A DNA stretch of 6,518 nucleotides from Oscillospiraceae bacterium (GTDB taxonomy: Bacteria > Bacillota_A > Clostridia > Oscillospirales > CAG-272). Below, in pieces: positions 1 through 4,617 of the stretch. The notes under the pieces were generated by a model, which saw nothing but the letters and a program-made list of their open reading frames with translations, was not told where the DNA came from and did not search any database. Numbering within the stretch: the first letter of the stretch is position 1; the number at the start of each line of letters is the position of its first letter. Made by a program: the position numbers and the translations under genes. The stretch lies in assembly GCA_015063445.1 (NCBI GenBank), contig SVUD01000074.1:1-6518 (forward strand), given 5' to 3'.

Positions 1-1
1 T

Positions 2-1147
2 GGCGGTGCGTACTACTGCTTCTGCACCAAGGAAAGACTCGAGGAGCTTCACGCTGAGGACGCGACAGGCGGATATGACAGGCACTGCAGAAATCTCTCT
101 AAAGAAGAGGTTGAGGCAAATCTCAAGGCAGGCGTTCCCTTTGTTATCAGACAGAAGATGCCTCTTGAGGGTACTACCTCGTACGTTGACTCCGTTTTCG
201 GTGAAATTTCAATGAACAACTCCGAGCTTCAGGACCAGATACTCATGAAAGCCGACGGATATCCAACGTATAATTTCTGCCACGTTATTGACGACTACCT
301 TATGGGCGTTACTCACGTTGTCAGAGGCTCGGAATATCTTACCTCTACTCCGAAGTACGTTCTTCTTTACGATGCTTTCGGTTGGAAGCGTCCCACTTAC
401 GTGCATCTCCCTCTTATGATGGGTAAGAATGCCGACGGATCGGTTTCAAAGCTTTCCAAGCGCCACGGAGCTGTTTCGTTCCAGGACCTCGTTGACGACG
501 GTTATCTCCCTGAAGCCATAATCAATTATATAGCGCTCCTCGGTTGGTGCCCGAAGCAGTCCGAGACCGAATTCTTCTCTCTTGACGAGCTTAAGGCTCT
601 CTTCACTATCGACGGCGTTTCGAAATCCCCCGCCGTATTTGATTTTGAGAAGCTTCTTTGGTTCAACGGCGAATATATTCACAAGCTTGACGATTCGATA
701 TTCAACGAAACAGCCGAGAAGTTCATAAAGACTGAAATTCCGGCTACGATAAATAAAACGAAAATGCTTTCACTTCTCAAGACGAGAGTTTCTAAATTCT
801 CCGAGCTTGACGATAAGATGTCATTCTTTATCACACTGCCCGAATACGAAAAGGAGCTTTTCCTTAATAAGAAGAACAAGATTGCCGATTTTGACGTAGT
901 AAAGACTGTGCTCGAAGCGGCAAAGTCCATTCTCTCAGCTGTCAGCTCGTTTGACAACGATTCTCTATTCTCTGCTCTTATGCCTCTTTCCGAAGCTCTC
1001 GGCATGAAGGTTGGCGGAATTATGTGGTGCATTCGTATCGCCGTTTCCGGCATGGCGGCAACTCCCGGCGGAGCTACGGAAATCATGGAGGTTATCGGAA
1101 AAGACGAATCTCTCGCAAGAATCGATACGGCTCTCGCAAAGCTTTAA
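2..1147 (+). CDS. gltX: Glutamyl-tRNA synthetase, 3' part (5' end outside window)
   Basis: Charges tRNA-Glu with glutamate in the cytoplasm (class I aminoacyl-tRNA synthetase). The frame is open from the left edge, so 381 residues of a family usually 470-500 long are present; roughly the first 100, including the HIGH motif, are missing. An ATG at 158 is internal, because homologous sequence continues upstream of it. Visible landmarks, numbered from base 2: a zinc-site region with C6-x-C8, Y25 and C29; the core 'YNFCHVIDDYLMGVTHVVRG' segment; the class I lysine loop as KLSKRHG (K150 to about residue 156, near 449-469); 'DDGYLPEAIINYIALLGW'; and the C-terminal anticodon-binding region ending in TALAKL. 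The position matching E. coli zinc ligand H127 is Asn (N31). The gene ends in TAA and is followed after 39 nt by the regulator. Whether it also charges tRNA-Gln cannot be judged here. Identity is very secure. Confidence 0.97.
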   Translation, partial: GGAYYCFCTKERLEELHAEDATGGYDRHCRNLSKEEVEANLKAGVPFVIRQKMPLEGTTSYVDSVFGEISMNNSELQDQILMKADGYPTYNFCHVIDDYLMGVTHVVRGSEYLTSTPKYVLLYDAFGWKRPTYVHLPLMMGKNADGSVSKLSKRHGAVSFQDLVDDGYLPEAIINYIALLGWCPKQSETEFFSLDELKALFTIDGVSKSPAVFDFEKLLWFNGEYIHKLDDSIFNETAEKFIKTEIPATINKTKMLSLLKTRVSKFSELDDKMSFFITLPEYEKELFLNKKNKIADFDVVKTVLEAAKSILSAVSSFDNDSLFSALMPLSEALGMKVGGIMWCIRIAVSGMAATPGGATEIMEVIGKDESLARIDTALAKL

Positions 1148-1164
1148 TATCATCCAATAAAGCT
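1140..1164. repeat. Short inverted repeat over the gltX stop codon
   Basis: AGCTTTA (1140-1146) and TAAAGCT (1158-1164) are perfect 7-nt inverted arms separated by 11 nt, and they overlap the gltX TAA stop. The stem is AT-rich, has only two G-C pairs and is not followed by a T-run, so it is not a convincing intrinsic terminator. It may be chance or a weak mRNA 3'-end structure. Confidence 0.3.
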
Positions 1165-1176
1165 AACATCATTTAA

Positions 1177-1182
1177 GAGGTG
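1177..1182 (+). promoter_or_regulatory. Ribosome binding site of the RpiR-family regulator
   Basis: GAGGTG matches the anti-Shine-Dalgarno sequence and lies 4 nt before the ATG at 1187. It supports that start, although the spacing is a little short. No good -35/-10 pair was seen in the 39-nt gap, so read-through from gltX is possible. Confidence 0.7.
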
Positions 1183-1186
1183 TAAA

Positions 1187-2044
1187 ATGCCACAGGATAT
1201 TTCCGAAAAAATAAGAGATTTTTATCCTTCATTTTCTAAAGGACAGAAAAAAATCTCAAACGCTATAATCAAAGACTATGACAAGGTTGCGTATATGACC
1301 GCGGCAAAGCTCGGACGCTTTGTTGGTGTTTCCGAGTCTACTGTTGTCAGATTCGCAAACGAGCTCGGATATGACGGATACGCTAATTTTCAAAAGGCCG
1401 TTCAAGAGCTCGTCAGAGCTAAGCTCACACCTAACCAAAGAATCGAAATCACGAAAAGAAGAATCGGTCAAGGCGATATACTCGAAAACGTAGCCGATTC
1501 CGATATCGCGAAAATCCGCACTACCTTTGATAAGCTTAACAAAAACGCCTTTCACAGCGCTTGTGACGCCATACTCAAAGCAAAAAGAATCTTCGTTATG
1601 GGCGCAAGAAGCTCAGAGGCTCTCGCGATGATACTCAAATACAATCTTTCGCTTATATTTGACAACGTGACGCTCGTCGCTCCCAAATCAACGGCAGAGG
1701 TATTCGAGCAGATGTTCTCCATAGGAGAAAACGACCTCCTTATCGCATTCTCCTTCCCACGTTATTCGTCTAAGATGATAAACGCGGTTAAGTTTGCAAA
1801 GCAAAACAAAGCCGAGGTAATAGGATTTACCGATTCTCTCAACTCGCCTTTGGCAGAGCATGCGAATTATCTGCTTACGGCACAGAGTGATATGGTTTCA
1901 TTTATGGACTCGCTTGTTGCTCCTATCAGTATCATAAACGCCATAATCGTTGAGATAACCTCGAGAAGAGAAGGTCTTATAAGAGAAAGATTTGACAGAC
2001 TTGAGCAAATATGGGACGAGTATCACGTTTACGCAAAACGATGA
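1187..2044 (+). CDS. MurR/RpiR-family transcriptional regulator (HTH + SIS)
   Basis: A 285-residue cytoplasmic DNA-binding regulator, the usual length for the family. Residues about 1-75 form the RpiR-type helix-turn-helix: 'MTAAKLGRFVGVSESTVVRF' (37-56) followed by ANELGYDGYANFQ. Residues about 123-255 form a SIS (sugar isomerase) fold, with the phosphosugar-loop-like GARSSEALA (139-147), the second loop FSFPRYSSK (188-196) and VIGFTDSLNSPLA (211-223). Family members bind a phosphorylated sugar or amino sugar and control sugar-use or cell-wall-recycling genes. No such gene is next to this one, so the ligand is unknown and a murR or rpiR name would be unjustified. The start is fixed by GAGGTG at 1177-1182. 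The TGA stop overlaps the next ATG by 4 nt, so the regulator and flavoprotein are probably translationally coupled. It may regulate the cluster it sits in, but no operator was identified. Confidence 0.93.
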   Translation: MPQDISEKIRDFYPSFSKGQKKISNAIIKDYDKVAYMTAAKLGRFVGVSESTVVRFANELGYDGYANFQKAVQELVRAKLTPNQRIEITKRRIGQGDILENVADSDIAKIRTTFDKLNKNAFHSACDAILKAKRIFVMGARSSEALAMILKYNLSLIFDNVTLVAPKSTAEVFEQMFSIGENDLLIAFSFPRYSSKMINAVKFAKQNKAEVIGFTDSLNSPLAEHANYLLTAQSDMVSFMDSLVAPISIINAIIVEITSRREGLIRERFDRLEQIWDEYHVYAKR

Positions 2045-3282
2045 CTTATAATATAGAATATAGCAAAAAAATAGCCGTTATAGGCGGCGGCCCCGCAGGC
2101 ATGATGGCTGCCGGTACCGCTATAGAATCCGGAGCATCGGTTACCGTATTCGAGCATACTGACAGACTCGGTAAAAAGCTCGCGATAACCGGTAAGGGCA
2201 GATGCAACGTAACGAACATGTGCTCTGTAAACGATTTTATGGAGAACGTTACGCGAAATCCGAGATTTTTATATGCGGCGCTATATGCGTTTCCGCCCGA
2301 AAAAACGGTTGAATTTTTCGAATCCCTCGGGGTTAAACTTAAGACCGAGAGAGGAAACCGCGTTTTTCCCGTTGACGACAAGGCAAAAACCATAGTTGAC
2401 GCCATGCGAAAATACGCAAAAAACGCCGAGATTATATATGAAAACGTTTCCTCCGTTTTCGCAAACGAGGACGGAACGTTCACTGTAAAGGCGAAAAGCA
2501 ATTACGTCTTTGACGCGGTCATCATAGCTACCGGAGGAAAATCCTATCCCCTCACGGGCTCTGACGGCTCGGGTTACAGAATAGCCGCAAGGCTCGGACA
2601 CACGATAACCGAGCTTAAGCCCTCGCTTATTCCTATTGAATCGCCCTCTGAGCTATGCCGAGAGATGATGGGACTTTCTTTGAAAAACGTAGCTATCAAA
2701 GTAATTGACAAAGCAGGTAAGACCTTGTATTCCGACTTTGGAGAAATGATGTTCACTCATTTCGGCGTTACCGGACCTATGATACTTTCAGCATCCGCTC
2801 ACCTCAAGGAAAAGGAAATTTCAGAGCTTACTTTATCCATAGATTTAAAACCCGCTCTTGATGAAAAAACACTTGACGCGCGTTTGCTTTCCGACTTTAA
2901 GGAAAACTCAAACAAGGACTTTGTAAATTCTCTTTCAGCGCTCCTTCCGACAAAAATGATAGAGCCCTTTATAAAGGCTTCGGGAATAGACGGACGCAAA
3001 AAGGTAAACTCCATCACAAAGGAAGAGAGGAAGACTATACTTAACACGCTTAAGGACTTCAGAATTCCGCTTTCCGCACTTCGCCCGATAGAAGAAGCCA
3101 TAATTACCTCGGGCGGTATCAATACTAAAGAAATAAATCCAAAAACTATGGAATCGAAAATAGTATCCGGTATTTATTTTGCAGGAGAGATAATAGACGT
3201 TGATGCTTACACGGGTGGTTTTAATCTTCAGATTGCCTATTCAACCGGATATATCGCAGGAAAAAGTGCGGCAGAATTTTAA
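2041..3282 (+). CDS. HI0933/BaiN-like FAD-dependent oxidoreductase
   Basis: A 413-residue flavoprotein, typical family length. The Rossmann dinucleotide-binding motif GGGPAG (15-20) follows a hydrophobic strand, and the acidic end of strand 2 is VTVFEH (34-39). Family-specific segments are GKGRCNVTN (51-59), IIATGGKSYP then TGSDGSGY (161-179), MMFTHFGVTGP (236-246), TSGGIN (356-361) and the C-terminal FAD-closing block 'YFAGEIIDVDAYTGGFNLQI' (379-398). The family includes YhiN, HI0933, BaiN and proteins annotated as aminoacetone oxidases; the real substrate is generally unknown and the sequence does not settle it. I chose ATG 2041, in a 4-nt ATGA overlap with the regulator stop, over the in-frame ATG at 2011. 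The later start places GGGPAG at residues 15-20 and avoids deep overlap; 2011 would add ten residues, GRVSRLRKTM-like, that are the regulator's tail read in another frame. Its neighbour cmk follows after 15 nt, an order familiar from Clostridia. Confidence 0.92.
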   Translation: MTYNIEYSKKIAVIGGGPAGMMAAGTAIESGASVTVFEHTDRLGKKLAITGKGRCNVTNMCSVNDFMENVTRNPRFLYAALYAFPPEKTVEFFESLGVKLKTERGNRVFPVDDKAKTIVDAMRKYAKNAEIIYENVSSVFANEDGTFTVKAKSNYVFDAVIIATGGKSYPLTGSDGSGYRIAARLGHTITELKPSLIPIESPSELCREMMGLSLKNVAIKVIDKAGKTLYSDFGEMMFTHFGVTGPMILSASAHLKEKEISELTLSIDLKPALDEKTLDARLLSDFKENSNKDFVNSLSALLPTKMIEPFIKASGIDGRKKVNSITKEERKTILNTLKDFRIPLSALRPIEEAIITSGGINTKEINPKTMESKIVSGIYFAGEIIDVDAYTGGFNLQIAYSTGYIAGKSAAEF

Positions 3283-3284
3283 TT

Positions 3285-3290
3285 TAGGAG
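3285..3290 (+). promoter_or_regulatory. Ribosome binding site of the Cmk-PlsC fusion gene
   Basis: TAGGAG lies 7 nt before the ATG at 3298, in the 15-nt gap after the flavoprotein stop. Spacing is near ideal, and it fixes the start of cytidylate kinase, whose first residues MIRIAIDGPGG are the family's usual N-terminus. Confidence 0.8.
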
Positions 3291-3297
3291 ACAAAAA

Positions 3298-4617
3298 ATG
3301 ATTAGAATTGCTATAGACGGCCCGGGCGGTGCCGGTAAATCAAGCCTTGCGAAAGCGGTAGCAAAAAGGCTTGAAATAGTTTACGTTGACACGGGAGCAT
3401 TATACCGTACTATAGGCGTTTATATGCTCGGTATCGGCGTGGATACAAAAAACGAAGATGATGTCAAGGCTCATCTTTCCGAGATATCGCTTGAGCTTAA
3501 ATTCATAAACGGAAGCCAGGTTATACTTCTCAACGGCAATACCGTCGGTGACGAAATAAGAACACCTGAGGCTTCCATGGCAGCGTCGGCTGTAAGCGCG
3601 CACGGCAGCGTAAGAGAATTTCTCCTTATGACGCAAAGAAGCATTGCCGAGGCAAACAGCGTTATTATGGACGGACGAGATATCGGAACTGTTATACTTC
3701 CTTACGCTGAGGTTAAAATTTTCCTCACCGCTTCTCCCGAGGCGAGAGCCAAGAGAAGATTCGAGGAGCTTAAGGCTAAAGGAATAGACACGACCTATGA
3801 GACAGTCTACGCCGAAATGATAGAGCGTGATAAAAACGATTTCACGAGAGCTATTGCGCCCTGTGTTCCGGCAGACGATGCGGTTATGCTCGACAATTCA
3901 AATCTTAACGCCGAACAAACGGTAGACGCCGTAATAAAAATTATCAACAAAGTGAAAAAGCAACGCGCTAAAAAATGGAATTGGTTCTACGGGCTTTGCC
4001 GTGTTATTATCAATTTCTTTATGCGAATTTTTGTGAGAGTTCGCGCGGTAGGTAAAGAAAACATTCCTAAGGACGGCTCTTTGGTGCTTTGCTCGAACCA
4101 CATAGGAATAAAGGACGTATTCCTTATCGGAATAACGTATCCGAGACAGCTCTTCTTCCTCACTAAAAAGGAATGGTTCTCAATCCCCGTAATGCGAGGC
4201 GTTATGAAGGCTTGGGGCGCTATTCCCCTTGACAGAGCCGGTAAAGACGTCGGCGCTTTAAAGAACGCCGTTGTTGTGGCAAAGGAAGGCAAAACTCTCG
4301 CAATATTCCCTCAGGGACACCGTATGCCCGGCAAAAATCCCTCCGAGACACCCGTAAAAAGCGGCGCCGCTCTCATAGCCTATCACTCACACGCAGACGT
4401 TCTTCCCGTATGCATAAAAACGAAGGACGTTAAATACAAGTTTATGCGCAAAATTGAGGTAATCTACGGAAAACCTATCAAATACTCCGAGCTTGGCTTT
4501 GAAAAGGGCAGCATCGGAGAATTCAAGGATGCGACAAACAAAATATTTGCCGAGGTATGCAAGCTTGGGGGATACACATCCGAGGAGAAGGCAAAAGACG
4601 GCGGTAACGAAAATTGA
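3298..4617 (+). CDS. cmk-plsC: Cytidylate kinase fused to 1-acylglycerol-3-phosphate acyltransferase
   Basis: One uninterrupted frame of 439 residues carrying two enzymes. Residues 1 to about 222 are a full-length cytidylate kinase (CMP/dCMP + ATP to CDP/dCDP): Walker A GPGGAGKSS (8-16), nucleotide-site DTGALYR (31-37), IMDGRDIGT (123-131), and a lid-region block with RAKRRFEEL (150-158) and RDKNDFTR (177-184). Residues about 223-439 are a PlsC/LPLAT acyltransferase that would make phosphatidic acid at the membrane. It has a hydrophobic amphipathic entry (about 229-247), motif I NH-x4-D (N267, H268, D273), motif II GAIPLDR (307-313), motif III FPQGHR (337-342) and motif IV-like DVLPVCI (367-373). 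Motif III has Gln339 where FPEGTR has Glu. No SD-preceded ATG lies at the junction, so PlsC is probably not made separately. Cmk and PlsC are commonly neighbours in Clostridia; here they are joined. The TGA overlaps the TTG start of ispH. Confidence 0.93.
   Translation: MIRIAIDGPGGAGKSSLAKAVAKRLEIVYVDTGALYRTIGVYMLGIGVDTKNEDDVKAHLSEISLELKFINGSQVILLNGNTVGDEIRTPEASMAASAVSAHGSVREFLLMTQRSIAEANSVIMDGRDIGTVILPYAEVKIFLTASPEARAKRRFEELKAKGIDTTYETVYAEMIERDKNDFTRAIAPCVPADDAVMLDNSNLNAEQTVDAVIKIINKVKKQRAKKWNWFYGLCRVIINFFMRIFVRVRAVGKENIPKDGSLVLCSNHIGIKDVFLIGITYPRQLFFLTKKEWFSIPVMRGVMKAWGAIPLDRAGKDVGALKNAVVVAKEGKTLAIFPQGHRMPGKNPSETPVKSGAALIAYHSHADVLPVCIKTKDVKYKFMRKIEVIYGKPIKYSELGFEKGSIGEFKDATNKIFAEVCKLGGYTSEEKAKDGGNEN

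Noticed and set aside
158..160. ATG at 158 as the start of gltX
   Set aside because: The upstream frame is open to the left edge and encodes the expected zinc-region sequence, so this ATG is internal.
1122..1153. TATCAT (1148-1153) as a -10 for the regulator gene
   Set aside because: No acceptable -35 lies 16-18 nt upstream.
1140..1164. Possible intrinsic terminator between gltX and the regulator
   Set aside because: The 7-bp AT-rich stem with an 11-nt loop is weak, overlaps the stop codon and lacks a T-run.
2011..2040. ATG at 2011 as the flavoprotein start
   Set aside because: It would overlap the regulator by 34 nt and add a non-homologous basic leader; ATG 2041 in the ATGA overlap fits better.
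2705..2733. Possible promoter inside the flavoprotein gene: perfect TTGACA at 2705-2710 with a hexamer 17 nt downstream
   Set aside because: The downstream hexamer TATTCC matches only 3 of 6 positions and lacks the conserved final T. TTGAC strings are common here as part of Leu/Val/Ile-Asp codon pairs.
4021..4023. Internal ATG as a separate start for the PlsC domain
   Set aside because: No SD precedes it, and starting there would remove part of the hydrophobic N-terminal segment of the acyltransferase domain.
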